Position numbers and translations under genes: made by a program. From Primulina eburnea (Eukaryota > Streptophyta > Magnoliopsida > Lamiales > Gesneriaceae), in NCBI RefSeq assembly GCF_022965805.1, contig NW_027331263.1, positions 186,001-250,000 on the forward strand: 64,000 nucleotides of DNA, read 5' to 3'. Positions 20,719 through 32,648 of the stretch are shown here, in pieces. The notes beneath the pieces were generated by a model. It made no database searches, was not told the origin of the DNA, and worked only from the letters and a program-made list of their open reading frames with translations. How positions within the stretch are numbered: position 1 is the stretch's first letter; each line of letters starts with the position of its first letter.

Positions 20719-22523
20719 TGTAAGGCTCGAGATTTTAAGTTTTCATTGGCATAAGACTTGGAAGACATGAGAATGCATTTCATAGGATGAAAGTAGAAAC
20801 TATAGCCTGAATTATGGAATTTTGAGTGAGCAGGGCGGAAGTCACACCGCACCCGCGGTACAGGAAGGACTGCACCCGCGGTGCATTGAAAGAAAATTTG
20901 GTGGAATTGTGCGAAGCAAGACCGCACCCGCGGTCCTGCAATGACCGCACCCGCGGTCTGAGCATTCCGGAAAATGGAAGGGCAGCCGAGAGCATAGCGC
21001 ACCCGCGGTGCTGGGGTGACCGCACCCGCGGTGCTGCATGCGAAATGCCACCTTCGATTTTTATGTTGACACTTGGCATGGTGTATATATATATTTGTAA
21101 CATGACTCAGCATCTCTATTCAGAAGAACCTAAGAACCGAGAGAATCTCAAGAGAGGAGCAAGCTTCTTCATTTCTTAGTATTTGTATTGTGCAAGATTT
21201 ACACATCCGAATTGGAAACTGAGTTGAGATTATTGTTCCTTGCAACAAGAGCTATCTAAGGATGTAAGTATATATCATTTTCAGCATGATTCAGATTGTA
21301 GATGTTGGGGAAATTATGATTTTGTTGTGAATATGTGTTCTTGATATATAGAGCATCGTATATTCGTTGTCAGATTGATTTTCGGACACAATATGCTATT
21401 GTTTCGATTTTCAGCATGTATTATTGAAGAGTATATCGATTTTCAGAGTTTGAGAAGATTATGTCATTGATATGATGATGTTGATGAGATTATAGTATTG
21501 TTATGTGAGTTGTGAATTGACCGGTACCGAGGATTACGCCGTTATGCCGTTGATTTGTACCGAGATTTATTATTGATTGGAATATGTGTTGCTTTGAGTT
21601 AGAGATTGATATTGTATGTCTCAAATATTGCCATTTCAGATTTGTATTGGCTATTGTGAACTCGAGACTTCGACTACGACACCGATTGTTCGACAAGAAA
21701 GGTATAATTCATGTGGTCACGGGATTGCACAACTCGATTCAGATTTGATACGAGTTTCCCTAAATCACATACTAGATTGTTATTACATTGATTATGTAAT
21801 GTCTTGTTTATTGATTTATATTCGAGTCCTGAGATAGGAGATATTGGCAGATTGGCCAAAACTAGACGTTTCGGTGTATCGACGCATAGGAGTAGATTTG
21901 CTCTATGTGTAGACCCTCGATACAGAGTTGACCGAAGTCTAGGAATAAGACGTACCGTCGCCCCGAGTGGTTGGGTAGGTGACAGACCGTCTTATTCACA
22001 CCGGGATCCCTAGATTAGAAATGAGTCGAGTCAAGATTTAAATGTTGAATACAGATTTGTATTCTTCTACATGTTTAGATTTGCATTCATGTTACTTGAT
22101 ATGTGCTATGCTTTTGTACATGATTATTACATTGCATGCATCCATGTTTTATACTGGGATATGTTCTCACCGGAGTTATCCGGCTGTTGTCGTGTCTGTA
22201 TGTGTGCATGGCAACAGGTGGGGCAGGATCTGGGTCACGAGGAAGATGAGAGATTGTTGATAGCGTGGAGATCTCGGGCGTTGAAGATTTCTAGTGTTTC
22301 CTACTAGACTTGTATCACTTATGTTTGTAGTTGGTATTTGAACACTAGTGTATGCTTGTACGAAACAGACTTGTATGTACCTGATGTTGTTTAATTATTA
22401 TAAAGATGTGTCATGTTTTGATTACACATTTGAATTCATGTTAAAAGCAAAATTTTGACCCACATTTTCGAGCAAAGATCCAATAAATCCCAAAAGAATT
22501 GAGTTAGAGCCCGGGTCCCCACA
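20719..22523 (+). repeat. E2 3' LTR, family A
   Basis: An 1805-bp partner of 14026-15830 with the same ends. One single-base indel is visible near 15400/22091. Some CpG positions in the cassette differ from the 5' copy. Confidence 0.93.
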
Positions 22524-22726
22524 ACAGGTGGTATCAGAGCTGTAGGTTCTGTAGACTGAGATAGAATAGAATGAGCGGGGTAGATTGAGTCATCTTCCTT
22601 GCTTATATCATGCTAGCATGTCATGATTTAGTGCTTTCCCTATTATATGTTGTATTGTATCTGAATTGATTTACAACATATACTTGTCAAGCCTGAATCA
22701 GAACCGATTCTCGATCAGAGGTTATG
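22524..22726 (+). other. Second partial copy of E2 PBS and leader after the 3' LTR
   Basis: Sequence after the 3' LTR repeats 15831-16033: spacer, PBS, and leader to CAGAGGTTATGA. It then changes abruptly to satellite (CCATGCAACC). A retrotransposon normally ends at its 3' LTR. This is the signature of LTR-LTR unequal recombination in a tandem LTR-internal-LTR-internal array, followed by truncation. Confidence 0.88.
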
Positions 22727-24974
22727 ACCATGCAACCTAACGACTTCTCTAAAGAACAAATCCGCGATGTTTGAAGCATCATCGGTTTTATGACAAGCTA
22801 TAAAATGTGCCATCTTAGAGAATCTATCCACAACAACAAAAATAGAATCCCTCTCCTTCTTAGTCCTAGGCAACCCTAAAATAAAGTCTATAGAAATGTC
22901 AGTCCAAGTTCTTTTTAAGAATAGCACGCTGAAGTGTTCCCAAAGTTCTATTGACAACTTCAGTTTGTCCATCCATTTGGGGATGACAAGTAGTAGAAAA
23001 CAACAATTTTGTGCCAGGTTTAGCCCATAAATTCTTCCAAAAGTAACTCAAGAATTTAACATCGCGACCAGAAACAATAGTCCTAGGCATGCCATGCAAC
23101 CTAACGACTTCTATAAAGAACAAATACGCAATGTTTGATGCATCATCGGTTTTATGACAAGCTACAAAATGTGCCGTCTTAGAGAATCTATCCACAACAA
23201 CAAAAATAGAATCCCTACCCTTCTTAGTCCTAGGCAACCCCAAAATAAAGTCCATAGAAATGTCAGTCCAAGTTCTTTTTAAGAATAGCACGCTGAAGTG
23301 TTCCCAAAGTTCTATTGACAACTTCAGTTTGTCCATCCATTTGGGGATGACAAGTAGTAGAAAACAACAATTTTGTGCCAGGTTTAGCCCATAAAGTCTT
23401 CCAAAAGTAAATCAAGAATTTAAAATCGCGAACAAAAACAATAGTCTTGGCATGCCATGCAACCTAACGACTTCTCTAAAGAACTAATACGCAATGTTTG
23501 ATGCATCATCGGTTTTATGACAAGCTATAAAATGTGCCGTCTTAGAGAATCTATCCACAACAACAAAAATAGAATCCCTACCCTTCTTATTCCTAGGCAA
23601 CCCCAAAATAAAGTCCATAGAAATGTCAGTCCAAGTTCTTTTAAGAATAGCACGCTGAAGTGTTCCCAAAGTTCTATTGACAACTTGAATTTGTCCATCC
23701 ATTTGGGGATGACAAGTAGTAGAAAACAACAATTTTGTGCCAGGTTTAGCCCATAAAGTCTTCCAAAAGTAAATCAAGAATTTAAAATCGCGAACAGAAA
23801 CAATAGTCTTTGGCATGCCATGCAACCTAACGACTTCTCTAAAGAACAAATACGCAATGTTTGATGCATCATCGGTTTTATGACAATCTATAAAATATGC
23901 CGTCTTAGAGAATCTATCCACAACAACAAAAATAGAATCCCTCTCCTTCTTAGTCCTAGGCAACCCCAAAATAAAGTCCATATAAATGTTAATCCAAGTT
24001 CTTTTTAAGAATAACACGCAAAAGTGTTCCCAAAGTTCTATTGACAACTTCAGTTTGTCCATCCGTTTGAGGATGACAAGTAGTAGAAAACAACAATTTT
24101 GTGCCAAGTTTAGCCCATAAAGTCTTCTAAAAGTAACTCAAGAATTTAACATCGCGACCAGAAACAATAGTCCTAGGCATGCCATGCAACCTAACGACTT
24201 CTCTAAAGAACAAATTCGCAATGTTTGAAGCATCATCGGTTTTATGTCAAGCTATAAAATGTGCCATCTTATAGAATCTATCCACAACAACAAAAATAGA
24301 ATCCCTCCCCTTCTGAGTCCTAGGCAACCCCAAAATAAAGTCCATAGAAATGTCAATCCAAGTTCTTTTTAAGAAAAGCACGCAAAAGTGTTCCCAAAGT
24401 TCTATTGACAACTACAGTTTGTCAATCCGTTTGAGGATGAAAAGTAGTAGAAAACAACAATTTTGTGCCAGGTTTAGCCCATAAATTCTTCCAAAAGTAA
24501 CTCAAGTATTTAACATTGCGACCAGAAACAATAGTCCTAGACATGCCATGCAACCTAACGACTTCTCTAATAACAAATCACCCATGTTTGAAGCATCATC
24601 GGTTTTATGACAAGCTAGAAAATGTGCCATCTTAGATAATCTATCCACAACAACAAAAATAGAATCCCTCCCCTTCTTAGTCCTAGGCAACCCCAAAATA
24701 AAGTCCATAGAAATGTCAATCCAATTTCTTTTTAAGAATAGCACGCAAAATTGTTCCTAAAGCTCTATTGACAACTTCAGTTTGTCCATCCGTTTGAGGA
24801 TGACAAGTAGTAGAAAACAACAATTTTTTGCCAAGTTTAGCCCATAAAGTATTCCAAAAGTAACTCAAGAATTTAACATTGCGACCAGAAACAATAGCCC
24901 TAGGCATGCCATGCAACCTAACGACTTCTCTAAAGAACAAATCCGCAATGTTTGAAGCATCATTGGTTTTATGA
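22727..24974 (-). repeat. Integrase-derived 364-bp satellite, block 2
   Basis: About 6.2 monomers. The marker AGGCAACC type occurs at 22868, 23232, 23595, 23958, 24322 and 24685. The sequence and reading direction match block 1. The block ends in TATGA (24970-24974), the target duplication of the solo LTR. Block 3 continues in register after 60434. Confidence 0.93.
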
Positions 24975-26831
24975 TGTAAGGCTCAAGATTTATTAGTCCT
25001 CATTTATTCGATATTAGAAGATGTGAGAGTGCATGACATTGCATGAGAAACACTAAGGAAAATGAGAGTAGGAAATACATGAGAAAAGATGTGAAAGGTT
25101 AAGAATAAATGTAAAAGGGCCGAAGCTATGGCGCATATGCGCGAAGGAATGCGCGCATATGCATGAGAATTACAGTAGCATCGGTGCATATGCGCGAAGA
25201 AAGTGGCGCACATGCGCGACATGTCCAGAGGCATTGGCGCACATGCTCGGAATGAAGTGGCGCATATGCGCGATACCTCCAGCAGCTGTGGCGCATATGC
25301 GCGAGTTCAAGCGCGCATATGCGCGGTCCGTCCAGAAGCCTGGGCGCATATGCGCGAAAAGAAGCGCGCATATGCGCGAAATGTGTTGCTCGAAAAATGA
25401 TAACACTTGTCCTTTGCCATGCAATTTAAATGTATGTGGCTTCATTTCCTCTCCTGGCAGAGTAGAAAATCGAGAGAGAAAATGGTTCAAGGAAGAAGGG
25501 AGATTCTCTCATTTTAAAGTTAATTGTGCAAGATTTGCATATCCAAATTTTAATCTAAGCCTAGATTTACACTCCTCTCATCACTAGCTACAAGAAAATG
25601 TAAGTTTCATTCAATTCCAGCATGTTTTGATAGTTATGTGTTGGGTAAAGGATGAATTGAACTCAATATTATGTTCTTGAGATGATAAATGTTGTAGAAT
25701 CGTAAACGGATCGATTATCGGATGCCATACGATATTGTTACTACTTTTCCAGCATATTTAGAATTAAGTATGCAGATTTTGAATACTTTCATGGGCTTAT
25801 GATGATGATTATGAGTTGAGACTATGGATTGTGAATATATGCGAGGGTTGGAGTGATCGATATGATCGGTATTGAGAAAATACGTTGTCATGCCGTTGAA
25901 TTGTATCTAGATTTGGTTATTGATTGAGATAGGAGTTGTTTTGAGTTGTGTATTGATAGAATGCACATTGATGGTGCCATTTCAGATTTATATTGGCAAC
26001 GTGATAGCGAGACTTCGACTACATCACAGACTTTACGACACGAAAGGTATAAACCATGTTGTTTGGGAAGCCACAACTCAAATAAGATATTATTTGAGTT
26101 TCCCAAACCAAAATCACATACTAGTATTATTGTATATACGGTAACATGTTTATGACTTGTTTATAGAATTATATTCAAATCTTGTTACATGATTATGCTT
26201 TGATTATAGAATTGTATTCAAGCATGTAAGATTATTGTAATATTCAGATATGAATATGAGCATGCTTTGTTACAGGTTGATAGTCATTGCATTTAAGATA
26301 GGAGAGTCGTTGACAGCCATTGTCAACTATCTAGATGTTCGGTGTATCTCAGCTTAGGAGCAGCCTTGACTCCTATTGCAGTCGTTGATACAGCTCAGAC
26401 CGAAGTCTAGGAACAAGACGTACAGTCACCCCGAGTGGGAGGGTAGGTGACAGCCATTGAAGTCTTATTCACACCGGGATCCCTAGAGTTCTAGTCGAGT
26501 CGAGTCCAGACATGGTTTGATTCGAATTGCATTGCACGTGCATATGATGTCATTCATGACAGCATGTTTCATGTTTAATTGTTTATATGCATGTGTACAT
26601 GTTTATACTGGGATTTGTTCTCACCGGAGTTTCCGGCTATTGATATGTCTGTATGTGTGCATAACAACAGGTGGGGCAGGATCTGGATCACGCAGAGGAT
26701 GAGAGATGGACATAGCGTGGTGATCTCGGGCTTAGCAGAAGGACTAGTAGTTGTACCTTTGGCATGTACTGTATCTAATTACTAGTTTGTTGAGTATGGA
26801 TGAACAAGACATGTTGTACGTTATGTTTGTA
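24975..26831 (+). repeat. Solo LTR of family A, left part (split by E3)
   Basis: It starts TGTAAGGCTCAAG. It continues after E3 at 60290 and ends GGTCCCCACA at 60429, giving about 2.0 kb when E3 is left out. Target duplication TATGA is at 24970-24974 and 60430-60434. There is no internal region, so it is a solo LTR left by LTR-LTR recombination. It carries a cassette of GCGCATATGCGC motifs at about 25128-25385 instead of the CCGCGG type. It is related to the LTR at 62001 downstream of the cassette (compare 26260-26780 with 63210-63720). Confidence 0.92.
25128..25385 (+). promoter_or_regulatory. Solo LTR cassette of GCGCATATGCGC palindromes
   Basis: About ten copies of a GCGCATATGCGCG-like palindrome with spacers of roughly 10-20 bp, at the U3 position where E2 has CCGCGG motifs. 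Some copies have one change (CACATG, CATATGCAT). The AT-rich stretch after it near 25420 could hold a TATA element, but none is clear. Confidence 0.5.
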
Positions 26832-27262
26832 TGTGGGGACCCGGGCTCTAATTCTTTTTCTTGGGATTAAATGGATCGTTGTTATAAAACGTGGGTCAAA
26901 TTTTCGCTTTTTACATTAAATCAAATGTAACAAAACAAACATAAGTTCTTAATTTAATTTACAATATAAAACATAAAATACATGTCTTGGTCTATATACA
27001 ACTAGTGTTCACTATCATCTAAACTCAAATGATAGTACAAGTCTAACAAAAGAACCACTAGTCCTCTGCTGCGCCCGAGATCACCACGCTATCACGATCA
27101 TCGTTGTCTCGACCCAGATCCTGCCCCACCTGTTGTTATGCACACATACAGACATAACAACAGCCGGAAAACCGGTGAGAACAAATCCCAGTATAAACAT
27201 GTATACATGCATTAAAACAGTCTAAACACATGAAACATGCTAATATGAATATCATTCATATA
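26832..27262 (-). repeat. E3 3' LTR, part 3 (U5 end)
   Basis: It starts TGTGGGGACCCGGGC (the LTR end read in reverse) and is nearly identical to 58381-58811. It ends in ATATA (27258-27262), the target duplication of E4. Confidence 0.92.
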
Positions 27263-29177
27263 TGTGGGGACCCAGACGCTAATCATTTTCTTAATCATCA
27301 TTGGGACTAATTAATCAATTATAAAACAGGGTCTAAATTTTTTTTCCTTCTTAAAAGTGCGGAACGTAGTGAAATCAAACTAATATACATATCAGTATAA
27401 AATACAATACAAGTCCTGTACTGAATGTATTCAAACTAAACTAAGGTTTAACAATTAATGTCAAGTATTCAAACCCTATTATACATCATAATCCAAGTCC
27501 GTAGTCTCCACTCTATCACGATCTCTCCTCATCTCCTCGACCCTGAACCTGTCCCACCTGTTGTCAAGTACACATACAGACAAGACAACAGCCGGATAAA
27601 CCGGTGAGAATAACTCCCAGTATAAATCAATGAAACATGCAATCATATAACAAATATAAAGCATGTAATCAGGTATCAACAATATGTAACGAATCTGAAA
27701 CATAATCAATAACACACTGTCAACTATACTCGTAGCTACATAATTCAGACTAGACTCAATCCTAGTCTAGGGATCCCGGTTCCAGAAGTTGGCATGCGTA
27801 TATCGACTAGCAGTAATAGAAAAGACTCCAGTTCTATCCACGCCGATATGGTATCGATCAACAGTAATAGAAAAGACTCCAGTTCTATTCACATCGATAC
27901 GGTATCGATTACCAGTAATAGAGGAAGCTATTATTCTGTCCACATCAATATAGTACCGATTAACAGTAATAGAAACAACTCTAATTCTATCCACATCGAT
28001 ATGACATCGATTAACAGTAATAGAAGAGCTACTAATCTATCCACATCGATACAATACTGATTAACAGTAATAGAAAAAGCCACCATCCTATCCACATCGA
28101 TAGCCAAACATCCAGTGACAGTCTTTGGCACATCCGCCAATACACAATCTTATGACATCGTGCAATGTGCCCGTGGTGATCCCACCACTAACGGCACTTC
28201 TGTCATAAGACTACTCGTCTAATACCTGCTGTCTAAAATCAAGAGAACAAGTATATCAATCAACTCAATGCAAATATCAATGCAATAAAGTAAAGTATGT
28301 GATTTAGGGAAACCCAAATCTTAACCGACTCAAGTCCATCTCCCAATACCACATTGACTTATACCTTCCTTTTCTTCGGGTTTTGAATCTACGATCTCCA
28401 GTCCGAATCTTCTTCACCAATTCTGAACAAGCACAATTCGAACTTCACATTATCAATATCAAACTCAACTCAAGACATGAAATTGATTAACTTCATTCTA
28501 TATCAAATTCGGCGACATAACTACGCAATTTCGGTATCTCGATAACTCAGACAACACTCTACTAACATCAACAACTCATAATCCACAACAATACCAATCC
28601 AAAACACAATAATTCAGCACCATATAATTTCGGCCAACATGCTGAATTTTTCAACAATTGCATACGACATACGATAACCAATCCGTTTACGGCGTATGAT
28701 CTCTAGCTACTCAAGAATACATATCTATAATAAAATCACAATTCCTCCAACATCTAGATTTCGAAACATGCTGGAATTCAATGAAACTTACATCCTCCAG
28801 TAGCTCTTGATGAGAGGAGCGCGAAACTATGCTCGGATAAAAAATCGGATGGCCGGATCTTGCAAAATCAATTTTTTTTAAGTTACAAGAAAGCTTGGAG
28901 GTGTCAACCATGGAGATTTCGGTTTTCATGGCTTGAAATATATGAATTGGATGAAGGCTACACGTTGCCAAGCTTGGCAAGACAAGTGTCCAACCAAAGT
29001 TTCCATATTTGCACTTTAGTCCCTTAACTTTCCACTATTTGCAATTTAGCCCTCAAAACTCTTTTTAATTCCATTTCAATCCTAATTAATCACAAAATTT
29101 ATGGAATTTAATTCATACTTCCAAAATTCGTATATTAAATAATCTCGAATTAAAATGATATAATCTCGGGCCTTACA
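27263..29177 (-). repeat. E4 3' LTR
   Basis: Bounded by TGTGGGGACCCAGACGC and CGGGCCTTACA in + orientation. It carries a six-fold 51-bp repeat. It has no GC-rich palindrome cassette of the kind seen in the other LTRs. Confidence 0.92.
27811..28115. repeat. 51-bp tandem repeat in E4 3' LTR
   Basis: CAGTAATAGA recurs at 27811, 27862, 27913, 27964, 28015 and 28065, giving six units of 50-51 bp. Since 51 is 17 codons, both strands stay open for short stretches, which I regard as accidental. The same repeat is in the other LTR. Confidence 0.9.
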
Positions 29178-31245
29178 ATTCTCCCCCTCATAGATACGAT
29201 TTCGTCCTCGAAATCACAGGTAATCAAGTCAGATATCAACACGAAACGTATACAAGAGGTAAATCAGAAAACTTATCTCAATGAATCAATTCTGAAATTT
29301 CAATCTCATATTAGATTCTGTCTTTCAGATATTCTCATTGACCTACTGACAATCTTACTGTGTTTTCAACAACAGGATAATCTTCATTCTGAATTCTCTT
29401 ACTTCTACTGATTCTGATTCCAATCTGGAATAAGAATTCACTAAGTACAATGTCATAATACTTCTCCAATCCTTCTGACAGAATCAATCTCGTATTACTG
29501 GCTATACAACGTCCGTATAAACCAATCTACAGCTCATCACATATCAGGACCATCAGCTATTATCAAATCTGTTTATCTCAATCAAGGACATGTACTGTCT
29601 TCAGCTTCAAATATCAATCGTCATCATCCGACGTTGGTTTCTTAAATCTGTCCATTCTGAACTATCTTAATAATTATTGTCATACAGGAATTCATACAGT
29701 GACAATAATTCATAACAACTAGTGCTAACATCCAGCACTAAAGCTGTATAGTGCTAATATCCAGCACAAAGCTGTACCAAAATCTTCCAATATCTGGCTA
29801 GTACATTCTGACTGTCTGTCAATCTGTAAAACAATCTAAGAGAAAACTCATGATATACTCTATTACAAGTACCAAATCAATCAAAAGTCACAATCTGATA
29901 TAATCTACTGTGGCATTCTGATTTTTCTGACCACTTTTCTGACATCGATCTGTGTCAGTTGGTCATGTTTGTACGTTATCTGGTACAAACTAATAGATAT
30001 ATATTGAACAATCTGTCAATCATAATCATATCATATCATATCTGGAAAGTATTGAAGTAATCTCATTATGAAATTCATCGAATTATACTCCCCATTTCTC
30101 GTCAGAACTATACAATTTCTGTAATAAATCTTCTGATTTCTATCTTTCTGTCTTTTCTGTTAGCAATTCAGACATATCAATACGATTTTTGTCAACATTT
30201 CAATACAAATTCTGTCATAGCTGATCTAATCTGTCTATATCAACTCTATCTGTTCGAATACCATACATTCTCAATCATCAAATTGAAAACTGAATCCACT
30301 ACGGTACATTTCTGACCCTATCTGTGATTTCAGATTCGAACTATTTGATACAAACAAATCAGTTAATAACATAAATGAAAGAAAATATACCTACCTGGTA
30401 TTCGGCTCTGACTATCTATATCAAGCTTTGCTGTACAATTCTGACACATCTGACATCACAAGATAATCAGTCTCAGACAAAATACACAGTCACATATCTG
30501 TTACATTCTGATCACATTTTGAACTGCTGTAACTCTCGAATTTAACTCTGATTCGGTTGGAACTGTATATACTCTCACTGGTTCACAATAATCTGCAGAA
30601 TATACGGATTCAAAACACAATAATATTACACCAGAGACGAATATCAATATCCTATACAGATCTAGTGAGTTCAGTGAACTCATAATACAATGATTTCTGG
30701 TAAACATCTTCACGTGTCATTCTAATCAACTGTTATATCCCATCTGCAAATAAAATATGCTCCCAAAACACTATAAGATGTCTCAAATACTGATTTAGAA
30801 CAATAACAATATTCAGCAGATATAAAGCAACAGTCGAATAAAATAATCTGCTAAATCAGACAAAATACATTTCTGACAATTCTGACATTTCTGAAATTTC
30901 TGATCTTTCTGATATCAGTATCTTATCAGTCACTGGTCACAATCTCAACTATATCAGAATCAATCGGTATACTAACTGCAGGTATCGCATATTCTGAATA
31001 CAATCTGTTTCAAGCAGGATTCATATCTGAATAATTTCTGTATACAATAATCCTTATTCTCAGAATAATCAATACAGTCTTCCGATAGTCGATTCGATCA
31101 ATCAAATGCTGCAATTATATCAAAATCTCATAGATATAACAAGCATAGAATTATCAGAACATTTCTGAAGATACTGACACATGCCAAAGAGAAACACTAA
31201 ATCAGATGTAACTCCTGGTCAGTACTCTTCTACTGATCTTTCAAT
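29178..31245 (-). other. E4 internal region without coding signal
   Basis: After the PPT-like start (minus strand reads GAGGGGGAGAAT at 29178-29191) there are about 2 kb of AT-rich sequence with many TCTGA/TCAGA words and no frame showing RT, RNase H or integrase motifs. A short duplication built on GTGCTAA...CCAGCAC occurs at about 29722-29775. It may be extremely decayed pol or unrelated filler. I cannot decide between them. Confidence 0.6.
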
Positions 31246-31506
31246 TTATTCTGTATCATTCTGTACATACAATATTATTCTGTACTGAATTCTAAAACAA
31301 CAATCAGTATCTGATCTGAATTCAATTCTGAAATCTATCTTTCTGATATAAAGCAAATCTAAAATCTTATCTAGGCAAACATCTGCCAACTCGTATATCA
31401 CTGGCAAATCTGCCAATTTTAAGCTCGATTTCAGTACATCTACTGAGTACATAAGGATACCATCTGTTCCTTTCTGTAACAATCGAGTCATATACGAAAA
31501 TATCAA
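31246..31506 (-). pseudogene. E4 pol trace: protease-RT linker
   Basis: The frame matches the linker of E3 and E2 (MTRLLQKGTDGILMYSVDV against [19 protein letters not shown] in E3), then decays. No catalytic motif is present. Confidence 0.75.
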
Positions 31507-31965
31507 AGGAATTCTAAATCTAGAATCCTTATTGCAAAATCTCTACTCATTAGCTATCCCTAATCTGAATCTTACCATGTCTGGAACATATTCTACAATA
31601 TTTCTGTCTTTCTGTACTTGATCATTATATCATCAATATCAGTAATGCAGTCAAATCAGACAATACAAGTACACCATACTCTGTCTCGATTCTCATTCTC
31701 CTCTTACTGTAGTATACAATATATCACAGAAATCTCTGAGATCAATCTTTCTTTCCCCATAAGGTACAAAGATTAATACTACAGCAATACAGACCCAACA
31801 GATAATGCATATCTCCATGCAACTCATTCCAGGATAATCTTAAGAAATGCATTAGTATATATCAATACATATGCAACATAATCATAAAAGATCAGTACCT
31901 GTCACTACGTCATCAAGTGTGCCCTGGGTCTGTTCCTCAATCACATATCCAAATGGTCCATCCCT

Positions 31966-32560
31966 CTAAGATCTTCGGGGACCTCTCTGTGGACAAACCT
32001 TAGCAAAATGCCCTGGTTGTTTACAGATATTGCAACGACCAAGCACTCCTTGGCAATGTCCTGTGGGATGTCTTCCTCCGCAAGTTCTGCAGTACACTTC
32101 AGTGTAACTCGAACTAGAATTAGATGAACCACTCCCTAACTTCTTGAATGGCTTCTTTTGAGCTTTCAGCAGATCTTGCTTTCCACTCGTGTTGCCACGA
32201 TCAACTCGAAGAGGGGATTGCTGTGTCTGGGGTTGCTTCACACACAACCTTGTTAATTGTCTAATCAAACTCGCCTCCGCTCTCTTCGCTCTACTCAAGA
32301 CATCAGCAAAATGGCGAGGTCGCTGTATGTTCATCAATGCAACTATCTCCGAATTCAATCCTCTGATGAACTGCTACAGCTTCATCATTCCCAATTACAT
32401 TACGAGTAAAACACAGTAGAGTAGAGAATTTAGCAACATATTCTTCAATATTCAGTTGACCTTGTCTCAAATTCTCAAACTCTGCTTTCTTGTCCTCTCG
32501 GTACGAAAATGAGAAAAATCTTCGATAAAATTCAGTTCTGAATATTTCCCACGAAATCAC
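31966..32560 (-). pseudogene. E4 gag remnant with zinc knuckles
   Basis: Two frames that overlap out of register cover the C-terminal half of Gag. At 32303-32560 there is SWEIFRTEFYRRFF and [13 protein letters not shown]. At 31966-32358 there is the tail with two knuckles, CRTCGGRHPTGHC and CNICKQPGHFAKVC. The frames do not join, and the 5' part of gag is beyond the solo LTR at 34551. The Gag is of the same family as E2 and E3. Confidence 0.8.
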
Positions 32561-32648
32561 TGTACCTCTCTGTTCTAACAGTATTTTAATGGTAATCCAC
32601 CAACTCCTGATAGTCTCTCGTAACTGGTGAAATATCAGTTTAATTCTC

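Larger units (their letters stand above)
14026..22726 (+). mobile_element. E2: near-complete chromovirus with extra post-LTR internal sequence
   Basis: The order is 5' LTR (14026-15830), PBS, gag-pol (16095-20616), PPT, 3' LTR (20719-22523), then 203 bp repeating the element's own PBS and leader (22524-22726) before satellite resumes. The LTRs are both 1805 bp and differ at roughly 15-20 positions by eye, about 1%. No target duplication is found because the right edge is not an LTR end. The satellite phase also jumps by about 100 bp across the element, so a deletion or recombination removed the original right flank. Confidence 0.9.

Noticed and set aside
25128..25385. CRISPR-like array of short palindromic repeats
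   Set aside because: Repeats of 10-14 bp with spacers of uneven length, inside an LTR of plant type, no cas genes. They are promoter-proximal LTR motifs.
25159..25587. Cys/Ala/His-rich small proteins in GC-rich LTR cassettes
   Set aside because: All frames over the cassettes (also at 32705, 38034, 59836, 14133, 20826) are by-products of repeated GC-rich motifs without stops.
27767..28140. Open frames on both strands over the E4 LTR repeat
   Set aside because: The repeat unit is 51 bp (17 codons), so a frame without stop stays open in every unit. There is no start context, domain or conservation beyond the repeat. The same holds for 35594-35967.
29178..31245. Possible host gene in the unexplained AT-rich interior of E4
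   Set aside because: No frame longer than short chance ORFs, no splice-like coding segments, and it lies between PPT and gag remnant of an element with matching LTRs.
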